64,000 bases of DNA from Doris montereyensis. Lineage: Eukaryota; Mollusca; Gastropoda; Nudibranchia; Dorididae. The stretch is from NCBI GenBank assembly GCA_037039925.1, contig JAXRKP010000054.1:1-64000 (forward strand), given 5' to 3'. Numbering within the stretch: the first letter of the stretch is position 1; the number at the start of each line of letters is the position of its first letter. The notes below the pieces were generated by a model. It worked only from the letters and a program-made list of their open reading frames with translations, did not search any database and was not told the origin of the DNA. Made by a program: the position numbers and the translations under genes. This document shows, piece after piece, positions 1 through 12,369 of this stretch.

Positions 1-2055
1 AAATGAGAAGAAAAGCGGCAAATATATAAAGGAACACTTTCAGTTGTACCGAACAGGTCTGTAGAAGGAAACAAATTAAAGGAGATAGGAAAAGAACAGC
101 ATAGTGGAATGAGAATATCAAGACTAAGATTAAAAAAAAGAAGGATGCATGGAAGAAATACTTGCAAACAACAAAGAGACCAGAGGATATGATTGATTAC
201 GTGAGTAAAAGAACTATCGCCAAAGAGGAAGTTAGGAAAGCAAAAACAGGAACAGTGGGAAGAGTTTGGACAAAGACTTCAAGAAAGCTATCAAGGAAAT
301 CAAAGCTGTTCTGGCGAGCAATGACGAGCATGAGAAAGACCAAAGCATGCCCAATACGGCAAATTAAGAACGCCAAAGGAGAAATAATGAAAGGAGACAG
401 CGAAATTATGGAAACGTGGAGAAATTATTTTCAACAATTACATAATCCCTCCAGAACATATGAAACAAGGAGTACAGATCCATTATTAAGAGTAACAAGT
501 AATCGAGAGATGAGACAGCTGAAGATGTAGATATCTCAATGGAAGAACTCCAAACAGCTGTAAGAAAAGTGAAATTAGGAAAAGCCCCAGGAGCAGATCA
601 AGTTTATCCAGAAATGATTAAAACCAAGAGAGAGAGGCAGACAAACTACAACATGCAATATGTCAACAAGCATGGAAGTACAAACAGGTGCCAGACGACT
701 GGAATAAGGGAACGGTAGTACCAATACAAAAGAAAGGATCAACTATGGAATGCTCAAACTATAGAGGATATCACTACTTAGCGTACGAGGAAAAGTGTAA
801 GCCAGGGTTCTGGAAATGAGACTAAGGAAAAGAGTAGAGGATCAGATTGAAGAACACCAAAGTGGATTTAGACCAGGAAGAAGTGTACAAGACCACATAT
901 TCACAATTTCCTTGAGAGACATTGACTTGCACCTGTTTTTTATTGACTTAGAAAATGCATTTGACACTGTGAGGGGTGACGAACTATGGCATTCCTTAAG
1001 AGAACAAAACGTAGAGCAAAATTTAATAGAAGCCATTAAAAGTTTTTACAATAAACCAACATGTGCAGTGAGAGTAGCTGGAAATGTATTTGAAGAATTT
1101 GATGTAGATATAGGAGTAAGACAGGGTTGTATCCTAAGTCCTCTTTTGTTCATCAATTTATGGATTCAGTCGCAAAGGCATCCTCAAAAATGAAGAAAAT
1201 GATTGTAGGTATGTGGAAGCTCAAACCAGTAAATGTAGCAATGCTTTCATTTGCTGATGATTTAGTTCTGTTTGGAAAATCAGAAAGGGACCTCCAGTCA
1301 AATATCAATATAATGAATAATGAATTAAATAAAAAGAGGAACGAGAGTAAATGCAAAGAAAACCAAAACAATGCTAGTAACTAAGGAAGCTAAAACACAA
1401 AATCTTAAATTTGGCAAGGAGAATTTAGAACGAGTTCAAAGCTACAATTACTTAGGTGTAATGATTACCTCAGAGGGAAAATAAGAGAAGAAGTCAGCCA
1501 GAGAATCAAAAAGGCAAGTGCAATATATAACCATCTAGGGAAAGGCATTTGTAGGTAAACAAAAATTGTCAACAAAAACCAAAATGGCAGTATACAACAC
1601 AGTTTATTGTCCCACTCTCTACGGCAGTGAAACCTGGACATTGGACAGAAGGGAATACAGTAGAGCACAGGCAGCCGAAATGAAATATCTAAGAAGAGCA
1701 GTAGGGAAAACTAAAAGAGACAAAATCAGAAACACAACAATAAGAGATCAAACAAAAGCAGATAGCATAAAAACTAAAATAGAAATGAATCAACTCAGAT
1801 GGTTTGGGCATGTTAACAGAATGAATGACAATAAATAGCTAACTCAGTATACAGTGCTAAAACTCAAGGTAAAAAACAAAAATGCAGACCTCGGAGAAAG
1901 TGGGAAGAAGATATAAAAGAGGCATTAACGCAAAGAAATTTAACTTTCACGGAAGGAAACAAAAAATGTCAGGACAGGGCAGCCTGGAGAAAGATCATTT
2001 CGGACATCTAAAACCCATACACCGGAAGGTAGAATGAGAGCTGATAAAGAAAGAA
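1..2055 (+). mobile_element. Non-LTR retrotransposon (LINE family A), reverse transcriptase half, broken
   Basis: Reverse-transcriptase part of a LINE, cut at its 5' side by the window edge. Readable pieces are the EN-RT linker and RT N-terminus (162-530), RT motif A with FIDLENAFDTV (about 939-972), motif B GVRQGCILSPLLF (about 1116-1155), the catalytic FADD box (1250-1261) and the C-terminal domain with ETWTLDRREYSRAQAAEMKY and RWFGHVNRMN (1566-1838). The pieces lie in different frames and a stop follows at about 1836, so this is a dead copy. The 3' end (about 2005-2055) matches ends near 47.17 kb and 61.9 kb and then runs into a TTA microsatellite, as LINEs with microsatellite tails do. 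The RT and the endonuclease seen in sister copies resemble proteins deposited as endonuclease-reverse transcriptase or craniofacial development protein 2-like; I do not assign a clade. Confidence 0.9.
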
Positions 2056-3130
<1,075 letters not shown>

Positions 3131-3134
3131 AGCA

Positions 3135-3376
3135 AATATAATGACACAAGATAATAATCGTGATAATGCCCCATAGGAACAAAGACGAGACAAACACAAG
3201 GGAGCGTAGTTAGCTCGGTTGGTAGCACGCTTTCTTTTCATGTTGAGGTGATGGGTGCCGACGCAGAGATCGCAGGTTCGATCCCCATGGTCGCCAGCAT
3301 GTTGTTCTGTCTATTCCTTGTGTTTGTCTCGTCTTTGTTCCTATGGGGCTTTCATATTATCTTGTGTCATTATATT
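3135..3376. mobile_element. Fold-back element: 60-bp inverted arms around a tRNA-like loop
   Basis: Left arm 3135-3201 and right arm 3316-3376 are reverse complements over about 60 bp with one small unpaired stretch (near 3157-3168). They share GCCCCATAGGAACAAAGACG inside and AATATAATGACACAAG outside. The 114-bp loop holds a tRNA-like unit: an A-box-like TAGCTCGGTTGGTAGCACGC near 3211 and a B-box-like GGTTCGATCCC near 3275. Box spacing is about 65 bp, longer than in a functional tRNA, so this is a tRNA-derived repeat, not a tRNA gene. A related copy lies at about 39.5-39.85 kb and an arm-like remnant at about 25.27 kb. Confidence 0.75.
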
Positions 3377-3419
3377 AACTTCCGACATGCCCTTTGCCTC
3401 ACTGCTTGTCTTTATCTAC

Positions 3420-3457
<38 letters not shown>

Positions 3458-3458
3458 C

Positions 3459-3525
<67 letters not shown>

Positions 3526-3556
3526 ATAGTAGTAGTAAAAGTAGTAGTAGTAGTGG
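3420..3556. repeat. GTA trinucleotide microsatellite
   Basis: Nearly pure GTA triplets, with GCA, ATA and AAA interruptions, starting about 45 bp after the right arm of the fold-back element. It has the same unit as the array before that element, so the element may have been inserted into one larger GTA array (inference). Confidence 0.95.
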
Positions 3557-3669
3557 TTGTGATCGGGGTAGTGGGAAGATGGGGATTACAAGCTTCTGTA
3601 TATCTGTGGTTGAGGGGGTAAGTACTGATTTTGAAGAATTATTTAACATTTCTCTGTGGGTCTTTTAAA

Positions 3670-4310
3670 GAGCAATTATAAATAAATATATATAAGCGTT
3701 TACTAGCATACTCTATACTAATAATTATGTTAACTATCTACAACAAGTGAACATTTTGTAAAATGAAAATTGGTAACGAGATATTGACATTAACATTTAA
3801 AGTCGTAAACGATATGTACCTTGTTGCAAAATACCTGTAATTAGACGGGGAAAACAACATTAAAATAAACAAACAAAATTAGGAACTAGAAATTACACGT
3901 ACACAAAAGGAACTACAACATCCAAAACAAATCTCACACTCCTGTTGTATTAATGCACATCAGGGATTCTACAATGTAAAACTACAGATACAGAACTACT
4001 GATAACAGATTATTCCAATGGATTGCTTTTGGAAGGACATGGAGTCAGAAAGAAAGTAACTATTTTCCTCAAGGCTATAAAATGGCCAAATATATATTCC
4101 ATTATATCACAGTAATCGTAATATGGAAATAAACCAGATTAGACTGCCAGACATACATAGTTCCATCCTCAAACAGTAGTTGTCACCTGAACTTATGTTA
4201 CCCTAGTTTAGTGGTTGTGGGACAAACTATCGCTATGACATCATCAGCAGTAGCACTGGAGGCTTCAAATATGGAATTAGATAGATTACTATTTAAAATA
4301 ATTATTTGAT
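3670..4310. other. AT-rich unique sequence, no gene seen
   Basis: No exon, RNA gene or recognisable repeat is visible here. Confidence 0.6.
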
Positions 4311-4420
4311 TTACCATGGTTAAATTCAACGGCATGCCCGCTGACAGTAAGGAAATTAATTATTTAAAACAGATCAACTTTCTGCAAAACGAAAATTGGT
4401 ACCGAGATATTGAAGAAGAC

Positions 4421-4512
4421 GACGACGACGACGACGACGAAGAGAAACAAAGAAGAAGAAAAAGAAGAAGAAGAAGAAGAAGAAGAAGAAGAAGAAGAAG
4501 AAGAAGAAGAAG

Positions 4513-4544
<32 letters not shown>

Positions 4545-5868
4545 GAAAAAGAAGAAGAAGAAGAAGAAGAAGAAGAAGAAGAAGAAGAAGAAGAAGAAGA
4601 AGAAGAAGAAGAAGAAGAAGAAGAAGAAGAAGAAGAAGAAGAAGAAGAAGAAGAAGAAGAAGAAGAAGAAGAAGAAGAAGAAGAAGAAGAAGAAGAAGAA
4701 GAAGAAGAAGAAGAAGAAGAAGAAGAAGAAGAAGAAGAAGAAGAAGAAGAAGAAGAAGAAGAAGAAGAAGAAGAAGAAGAAGAAGAAGAAGAAGAAGAAG
4801 AGAGAAGAAGAAGAAGAACAAGAAGAAGAAGAAGAAGAAGAAGAAGAAGAAGAAGAAGAAGAAGAAGAAGAAGAAGAAGAAGAAGAAGAAGAAGAAGAAG
4901 AAGAAGAAGAAGAAGAAGAAGAAGAAGAAGAAGAAGAAGAAGAAGAAGAAGAAGAAGAAGAAGAAGAAGAAGAAGAAGAAGAAGAAGAAGAAGAAGAAGA
5001 AGAAGAAGAAGAAGAAGAAGAAGAAGAAGAAGAAGAAGAAGAAGAAGAAGAAGAAGAAGAAGAAGAAGAAGAAGAAGAAGAAGAAGAAGACGAAGAAGAA
5101 GAAGAAGAAGAAGAAGAAGAAGAAGAAGAAGAAGAAGAAGAAGAAGAAGAAGAAGAAGAAGAAGAAGAAGAAGAAGAAGAAGAAGAAGAAGAAGAAGAAG
5201 AAGAGAAGAAGAAGAAGAAGAAGAAGAAGAAGAAGAAGAAGAAGAAGAAGAAGAAGAAGAAGAAGAAGAAGAAGAAGAAGAAGAAGAAGAAGAAGAAGAA
5301 GAAGAAGAAGAAGAAGAAGAAGAAGAAGAAGAAAAAAAGAAGAAGAAGAAGAAGAAGAAGAAGAAGAAGAAGAAGAAGAAGAAGAAGAAGAAGAAGAAGA
5401 AGAAGAAGAAGGAAGAAGAAGAAGAAGAAGAAGAAGAAGAAGAAGAAGAAGAAGAAGAAGAAGAAGAAGAAGAAGAAGAAGAAGAAGAAGAAGAAGAAGA
5501 AGAAGAAGAAGAAGAAGAAGAAGAAGAAGAAGAAGAAGAAGAAGAAGAAGAAGAAGAAGAAGAAGAAGAAGAAGAAGAAGAAGAAGAAGAAGAAGAAGAA
5601 GAAGAAGAAGAAGGAAGAAGAAGAAGAAAAAAGAAGAAGAAGAAGAAGAAGAAGAAGAAGAAGAAGAACAAGAACAAGAACAACAAGAAGAAGAACAAGA
5701 AGAAGAACAAGAACAAGAACAAGAACAAGAAACAAGAACAAGAACAAGAAAAACAAGAACAAGAACAAGAACAAGAACAAGAACAAGAACAAGAAGAACA
5801 AGAACAAGAAGAACAACAAGAAGAAGAAGAAGAAGAAGAAGAAGAAGAACAAGAACAAGAAGAAGAAA
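4421..5868. repeat. Giant GAA/TTC microsatellite with AAC-rich end
   Basis: About 1.4 kb, opening with GAC triplets (4421-4438), then GAA triplets on the plus strand with rare interruptions (for example GTA near 4541, AGAGAAG at 4800 and 5203, GAC near 5090, GGAAG near 5410 and 5612), then mixed GAA/CAA triplets from about 5667. The strand is almost entirely purine for more than 1.2 kb. Open frames of about 500 residues on both strands are artefacts. Long GAA/TTC tracts are known to form triplex structures. Confidence 0.97.
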
Positions 5869-5989
5869 ACATGCATACCTGGAGCGAATTTGTTTCCAAC
5901 GAAGGTTCCAGGGTTGCTTGTGTGAAAGTGGGCTGTTTTTTGTTGTTGTTGATTAACTTTTTTTGCAGTTTTTCATTCTCATCCTATTT

Positions 5990-6597
5990 ATAATAAGATA
6001 CGTGGTTTTCACTTTCTTGTTTAAATTTGCCATTTCTATGTATCTTCAAAAGTAGAATAGTAATTTCAACCCCCCCCCCCCCACCCCAAAATAAGAACAA
6101 TAACAACAAAAACAACCAACCCATTTTTCTGAGGTCATCATTTATTGTTAATTTTTCTATTCGTTTTCGTCAACAATATTGTCATTATCTAATGTATTAG
6201 AGGTTTTTTTTCTTCCTTAGTCTTACATTTTTAATAATATTTCATTGAATCAGTTGTGCTTATTTTGCCATAAATATACAACACTATACTCTTTGTACCT
6301 CATCTATCTCTGAATATATTTGATTGACGCTATTACACTTATATAAACATTTCAGATCTGATCCACTTGTGGCTATTAAAAATGAAATAAACACAGGAAA
6401 AGAAATGTTTCCATCAAAGTGAGTAAAAACGGTTTCCACGAGGTTATTGCAATACTCTTGCACTGCCATAGACGCGAAGAGCTTCACTACAACACACGAT
6501 GGACGATAGAGAAGGGACGTAAGCTTCATAATGACAACCAATTTTAGCCTAGTAGTACGGCAAGGAGAGGCACGCCTTATTTATAATATATCATGCT

Positions 6598-6637
<40 letters not shown>

Positions 6638-7630
6638 ACACACGCACAGAATGAGAACTATAATAATGGATAAGGAACATCTCCTTCAATAATACCAAAA
6701 AATGCTCTATGGGGGGCAAGGGGGCAGGAAGAGTATCTTTTGACCACATTTTGTTAAAAACAACGAAAGAAAGCACTGAAAGTAAAGCAAATAACAGACA
6801 TAAAAATAAATAAGATCTTGATAAGAAATGGTACAATTTCATGGGGTTTTACTGGTTTGTTTGTTGACCGCCTTCCTGAGCTTGTCTCAGGAAATTGTGT
6901 TAATGACGCACAGAAGATAAATCCCAATTTCACGTAAAATTTCATCGCCACCGTCATTATCCCGCCTAAAATTTAAACACAAAATTATTACATTTAAGCT
7001 CGATAATTTTTTCTTCATGACGTTATTCTAACAACCTTTACGTACACATATTTCAATGCGATGAAAACAAAGGTGATTCATGTAGCGATCAACAATCAAA
7101 AGACGTCACTATACTGATGTCCATTCGATGACGCGGCTAAGACAACTTGTACGTAGACTGTTTTTTTGTTTACTCTTTTGTTCCCCTCATTGCGTTAGTG
7201 TATCTCACAAGCACCTGTGACCCCATGTTGTACACTAAAACTCCAAGCTACGACCAAACGTATGTAAAACCTAGATGACCAAGATATCGATCAACCTCAA
7301 TAAACAAAAGCAGTGCACACAAAAAAGTGTACACTTACGCTATTTCAATATACAACTAAAGGAGACAATGCAAATGTTCAGCGCATTATTATAATTATGA
7401 GCAAACAATGGTCAAGGAATGTAATACGTTCCCCTATTAATTATTACATCGACTCTACTCTAAAGAACTGAGTTGCTGAATACTACATTATCTAGATTGT
7501 TCTTTCCACCTATCATTAATTTACTCTCGGTTGTATTTCTGTCTATCTTTGTGGTACAAGACGCTGTTTATTTTAAAGTTACACTGTATTTCTCAAGCAG
7601 AAGTGACTGTTCGCTGATCATATAGGGAAA
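5990..7630. other. AT-rich intergenic sequence with short simple repeats
   Basis: No exon recognised. It contains a C run (6070-6082) and a CA dinucleotide repeat (6602-6647); nothing else stands out. Confidence 0.6.
6602..6647. repeat. CA dinucleotide microsatellite
   Basis: ACAC repeats with single T and G interruptions. Confidence 0.95.
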
Positions 7631-7635
7631 TTGTA

Positions 7636-8705
7636 GGTTCTACCTCTATACCCCTATCTTCAATTGCAGGTTCTACCTCTACATCCCTATCTTCAATTGC
7701 AGGTTCTACCTCTACATCCCTATCTTCAATTGCAGGTTCTACCTCTATACCCCTATCTTCAATTGCAGGTTCTACCTCTATATCTTTATCTTCAATTGCA
7801 GGTTCTATCTCAATATCTCTTTCTTCAATTACAGGTTCTACCTCTACATCCCTATCTTCAATTGTAAGTTCTACCTCTATATCCCTATCTTCAATTGCAG
7901 TTTCTACCTCTATATCTTTATCTTCAATTGTACTTGTAGGTTCTACCTCTATATCCCTATCTTCAATTGTACTTGTAGGTTCTACCTCTATATCCCTATC
8001 TTCAATTGTACTTGTAGGTTCTACCTCTATATCCCTATCTTCAATTGCAGGTTCTACCTCTACATCCCTATCTTCAATTGCAGGTTCTACCTCTATATCC
8101 TATCTTCAATTGCAGGTTCTACCTCTACATCCCTATCTTCAATTGCAGGTTCTTCTATCCCTATCTTCAATTGTATACATCCCTATCTTCAATTGCAGGT
8201 TCTACCTCTACATCCCTATCTTCAATTGTAGGTTCTAACTCTATATCACTATCTTCAATTGCAGGTTCTACCTCTATATCCGTATCTTCAATTGCAGATT
8301 CTACCTCTACATCCCTATCTTCAATTGTAGGTTCTAACTCTATATCACTATCCTCAATTGCAGGTTCTACCTCTATACCCATATACTCAATTGCAGGTTC
8401 TACCTCTATATCCCTATCTTCATTGTAGGTTCTACCTCTATATCACTATCTTCATTGTAGGTTCCACCTCTATATCCCTATCTTCATTGTAGGTTCCACC
8501 TCTATATCCCTATCTACAATTGTAGGTTCTAGCTCTATATCCTTATCTTTAATTGTAGGTTCTACCTCTATTTCCTATCTTTAATTGTAGGTTCTAGCTT
8601 TATTTCACTATCTTACATTCTAAGTTCTACCTCTATTCCTTTGTCTACAATTGTAGGTTCTACCTTTATCTTCCTATCTACAAGTGTAGGTTCTATCTCT
8701 ATTGA
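7636..8705. repeat. 33-bp minisatellite, left block
   Basis: Direct tandem repeat of a unit like GGTTCTACCTCTACATCCCT followed by ATCTTCAATTGCA, 33 bp long, about 30 copies. Because the period is a multiple of three, open frames with an 11-residue repeat (QVLPLHPYLQL) arise, but indels and stops break them and nothing suggests a gene. Units drift from CTTCAATTGCA to CTACAATTGTA towards the right end. Confidence 0.95.
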
Positions 8706-8754
8706 CTTGACTTACTTGACGTAATTGCATAGGACGTGACACCCCGTGCGACCC

Positions 8755-9000
8755 AATTCATTACCTACATATTTCCTTCATTTTTCTTGGGATAGCGCCC
8801 TTCTCTCCGCCGTGAGGAGCGGAATGCCGCACTTCTCCAAGATGTTGTCGAACCATCTTTGGGGTGGGCGTCCTCTTTGGTCTTGTATTCATGAAATCTA
8901 ACTTATAGCTGACATTGATCCTTGTTTGTGCTTTACCCTGTCTCCCGGTTAGATTGCCAATTGGAATACCAGAATCATGTACGAAACAGACACTCACCAG
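8755..9000 (-). mobile_element. LINE-like fragment inside the minisatellite
   Basis: A non-repetitive island splits the minisatellite. The minus strand reads an 80-residue stretch including GNLTGRQGKAQTRI and RPKRTPTPKMVRQHL. The second stretch resembles the basic C-terminal tails of LINE reverse transcriptases, but I cannot name the family. It may have been inserted together with the plus-strand fragment that follows. Confidence 0.4.
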
Positions 9001-9017
9001 ACGATTGGTGAAAATGA

Positions 9018-9118
9018 TAGTGACACCAATCCAAAAGAAAGGAGACAAATTCGATTTTGTAAATACATAGCAATTGCTCTTTTGTCAATACCAGGAAAGG
9101 TCTCTAAAATCCTGATTA
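9018..9118 (+). mobile_element. LINE reverse-transcriptase scrap
   Basis: One plus-strand frame reads PIQKKGDKFDF followed by IALLSIPGKV. This matches the conserved start of LINE RT domains (xPIxKKGDxxxxxNYRGISLLSxxGKV). Only about 33 residues remain, directly abutting the resumed minisatellite. Confidence 0.65.
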
Positions 9119-10010
9119 CCTCTATTTCCCTATCTTTAATTGTAGGTTCTAGCTCTACATCCCTATCTTTAATTGTAGGTTCTACCTCTATTTCCCTTTC
9201 TACAATTGTAGGTTCTAATTTCTATTTCCCTATCTACAATTGTAGGTTCTACCTCTATTTCCCTATCTACAATTGTAGGTTCTACCTCTATTTCCCTTTC
9301 TACAATTGTAGGTTCTACCTCTATTTCCCTATCTACAATTGCAGGTTCTACCTCTATTTCCCTATCTTTAATTGTAGGTTCTACCTCTATATCCTTATCT
9401 TCAATCGTAGGTTCTACCTCTATTTCCCTTTCTACAATTGTAGGTTCTACCTCTATCTCCTATCTTTAATTGTAGGTTCTACCTCTATTTCCCTATCTAC
9501 AATTGCAGGTTCTACCTCTATTTCCCTATCTTTAATTGTAGGTTCTACCTCTATTTCCATATTTGCAATTGTAGTTTCTTGCTCTATTTCCCTATCTTCA
9601 ATTGTATGTTTTAGTTTTACCTCTATTTCCTATCTGCAATTGTAGGTTTTAGTTTTACCTCTATTTCCCTATCTTCAATTGTAGGTTTTAGTTTTACCTC
9701 TATTTCCCTATATGCAATTGTAGGTTCTACCTCTATTTTCCTATCTTCAATTGTAGATTCTTCCTCTATTTCCCTATCTGCAATTGTAGGTTCTATCTCT
9801 ATTTCCCTATCTGCAATTGTAGGTTCTACCTCTATTTTCCTATCTTCAATTGTAGGTTCTTCCTCTATTTCCCTATCTGCAATTGTAGGTTTTACCTCTA
9901 TTTCCTATCTGAAATTGTAGGTTCTTCCTCTATTTCCCTATTTTCAATTGTAGGTTCTATCTCTATTTCCCTATATACAATTCTTATTTCCTTATCTTCA
10001 AGTTGCACCG
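9118..10010. repeat. 33-bp minisatellite, right block
   Basis: Same unit as the left block but a different variant set: TCTATTTCCCTATCTACAAT and TTGTAGG dominate, and some copies have an added TTTTAGT. About 26 copies. The sequence ending the array (CTCAAGCAGAAGTGA, 10013-10029) also precedes the left block (7591-7605), so the flank has been duplicated too. Confidence 0.95.
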
Positions 10011-10146
10011 TATTTCTCAAGCAGAAGTGATTGTTCTATGTTCATTTAGGGAAGTTCTAGGTTCTTCCTTTATTTCCATAATTCCTGTATCTCATTTCTT
10101 CCTCTAAGTAGTATTCAGATTCCCCACGGCTATACACGTACATATA

Positions 10147-10150
<4 letters not shown>

Positions 10151-10232
<82 letters not shown>
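10151..10232. repeat. TA dinucleotide microsatellite
   Basis: About 40 TA units with a single break near 10223. Confidence 0.95.
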
Positions 10233-10234
<2 letters not shown>

Positions 10235-10369
10235 GTTTAAGTTGTAGGCTATCAACAGCTATTTGATTGTAGTATTTATCCTTTGTTGCAGCGTCATTTA
10301 GACCTACACATAGAATTTAGATTTTGTTTTTGTTGTTCCGTTAAATCATTTTATTCTTAACGGTCTGCT

Positions 10370-12148
10370 TATCGGACTTATCCAAAACCAAACTGATTCA
10401 AAGTATTAAATATGATGATATACCCGGATTGAACTTTCGACGATGACTCTGGAAAAGAATACGGACTGCCATTTTTGGAACATGGAATGTTAGGGCAATA
10501 AATGGAAAAGAGTTAGAATGAGCTGAAGAAGTGGAAAAATTCAAAGTGGACATTTTGGTCATTGCAGAAACAAAGAAAAATGGACAAGGAATAGAAAATG
10601 TTCCAAATCATATTTTAATTGTTTAATCTTCTCAGGAGTAGATGTCAAAGATAGACCTCCTAATGCATAAAAGGCAAGAAAAGCTACAAGAAAGTTGGAA
10701 ATGTATAAGCCCACGGCTATTAGAGGTAAACATTAAACTAAAACTAAAAGGAAGAGAAATTAAATTATTAATTAATAATAGCTTATGGACCATACAAAGA
10801 TGCCACCAAAGAAGAAAAAGATATCTTCGAAAACGATTTACAAATAGCTGCAGACTCTCAAACCCAAACAGGATGGTTTTAGGAGATTTAAACGCTAGAG
10901 TAGGCAACAATGTAGAAACGTCATGATGAGTAATAGGTAAAGAAGGAGAGACAACAACTTCTACAAATGGAGAGAGACTGATAAATTTTGGCCTAAAGAA
11001 TAACATGAAAATAACCAACACATTTTCCCTCATAAAGTTATCCACAAATGTACAAGAAAATGAAGACAGATGTGAAAAGTCAATCATAGACTACATAATA
11101 GTTAGCAGCTCCCTTTTACAGTATAATGGATGCAAGAGTAAACAGAGGAACTGAAATATTTAGTGATCATCACCTAATGATTGCCAAAAATGAGATTACT
11201 GACTGAAGAAAACAAACAGAAAAGGAAAGAGAAGAAAGCTACTAAACTCAAAATAGAGGAACTAAATTAACCAATTGTAAAACAAATATGCCAATCCAGG
11301 ATAAAAAGATTTATCAATGAAAGGCAGATGAATCTGAAGCATAGTACAGTAGAAGAAAAGTGGTAAATGTAAAGAAACACTCCTCAGTTGTACTGAAGAG
11401 GTCTGTGGTAGGAAATAAATTAAAGGAGATAAGAAAAGAACAGCATAGTGGAATGAAAATGCCAAGACTAAGGTCAAAGAAAAGAAGGATGCCTGGAAGA
11501 AATACTTGCAAACAAAGAGGCCAGAGGATAGGATAGATTACGTGAGTAAAAGAACTATGGCCAAAGAGAAAGTTAGGAGAACAAAACAGGAACAGTGGGA
11601 AGAGTTTGGACAAAGACTTCAAGAAAGCTATTAAGGAAATCAAAAGTTGTCTGGGAAGCAATGAAGAGCATGAGAAAAAACAAAGCATGCCCATACAACA
11701 AATTAAGAATGCCAAAGGAGAAATAATGAAAGAAGACAGCGAAATCATGGAAATGTGGAAAAAGTATTTTCAACAATTACATAATCCCTCCAGAATATAT
11801 AAAACAAGGAGTAAAGATCAATAAGTAAGAGTAACAAGTAATCCAGATGAGACAGCTGAAGATGTAGATATATCAATGGAAGAAATCCAAACAGTTATGA
11901 GAAAAGTGAAATTAGGAAAAACCCCAGGAGCAGATCAAGTTTATCCAGAAATGATTAAAAACCAAGGGAGCGAGGCAGACAAGCTACTACATCATGTATT
12001 CGATTTCGATGTTTGTTGGCATATTGCATGTAGTACATGCAATATGCCAACAAGCATGGAAGTCCAAATAGGTGCCAGACGACGAGAAAAGGGAATGGTA
12101 GTACCAATACATAAGAAAGGATCAACTATGGAATGCTTATTTAATTGA
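10370..12148 (+). mobile_element. LINE family A: endonuclease domain and start of RT, broken
   Basis: The endonuclease region starts near 10440 (ATTTTTGGAACATGGAATGT reads FGTWNVR, the usual N-terminal AP-endonuclease motif). It continues with an IIAYGP-like motif near 10772, GDLNARVGNN near 10880-10910 and a frame-shifted SDHH motif near 11165. The EN-RT linker and RT N-terminus follow (11,340-12,140). It stops abruptly at 12,140 before RT motif A. Several frameshifts and stops (for example the TGA within EMSLGDGNV-type coding near 10,520) show a dead copy. After 12,148 a piece of the same element follows in inverted orientation. Confidence 0.88.
12013..12053. repeat. Perfect 20-bp palindrome with 1-nt centre
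   Basis: Arms TTGTTGGCATATTGCATGTA and its exact reverse complement flank a single G, inside the LINE RT sequence. The right arm is normal LINE sequence (CATGCAATATGCCAACAAGC); the left arm is an extra inverted copy joined through about 18 bp of foreign sequence (11994-12012). This is the mark of a fold-back rearrangement. Confidence 0.9.
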
Positions 12149-12149
12149 T

Positions 12150-12362
12150 GAAAATGTGTTCTCCATGTTTCCATAATTTTGCTGTCTTCTTTCATTATTT
12201 CTCCTTTGGCATTCTTAATTTGTCGTATTGGGCATGCTTTGGTCTTTCTCATGCTCTTCATTGACCCCCCCCCCCCCCGAACAGCTTTTGATTTCCTTGA
12301 TAGCTTTCTTGAAGTCTTTGTCCAAACTCTTCCCATTGTTCTTGTTTTGCTTTCCTAACTTC
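12150..12362 (-). mobile_element. Inverted LINE family A segment
   Basis: Minus-strand reading gives MRKTKACPIRQIKNAKGEIM, the same EN-RT linker present on the plus strand at about 11,580-11,765. The LINE tail has therefore been replaced by an inverted duplicate of an internal part. A 15-nt C run (about 12,265-12,279) interrupts it where sister copies have a short GGCGAG. Confidence 0.85.
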
Positions 12363-12369
12363 ACACATC

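Noticed and set aside
3207..3300. A functional tRNA gene
   Set aside because: A and B boxes are about 65 bp apart and no acceptor stem closes; it is a tRNA-derived repeat.
4316..5993. Open frames of about 500 codons rich in E, K, R, S, F, L
   Set aside because: Pure GAA/TTC repeat read in several frames on both strands at once.
7664..9645. Repeat-protein frames such as QVLPLHPYLQL and SIAGSTSTSLSS
   Set aside because: By-product of a 33-bp minisatellite; broken by indels and without splice or start context.
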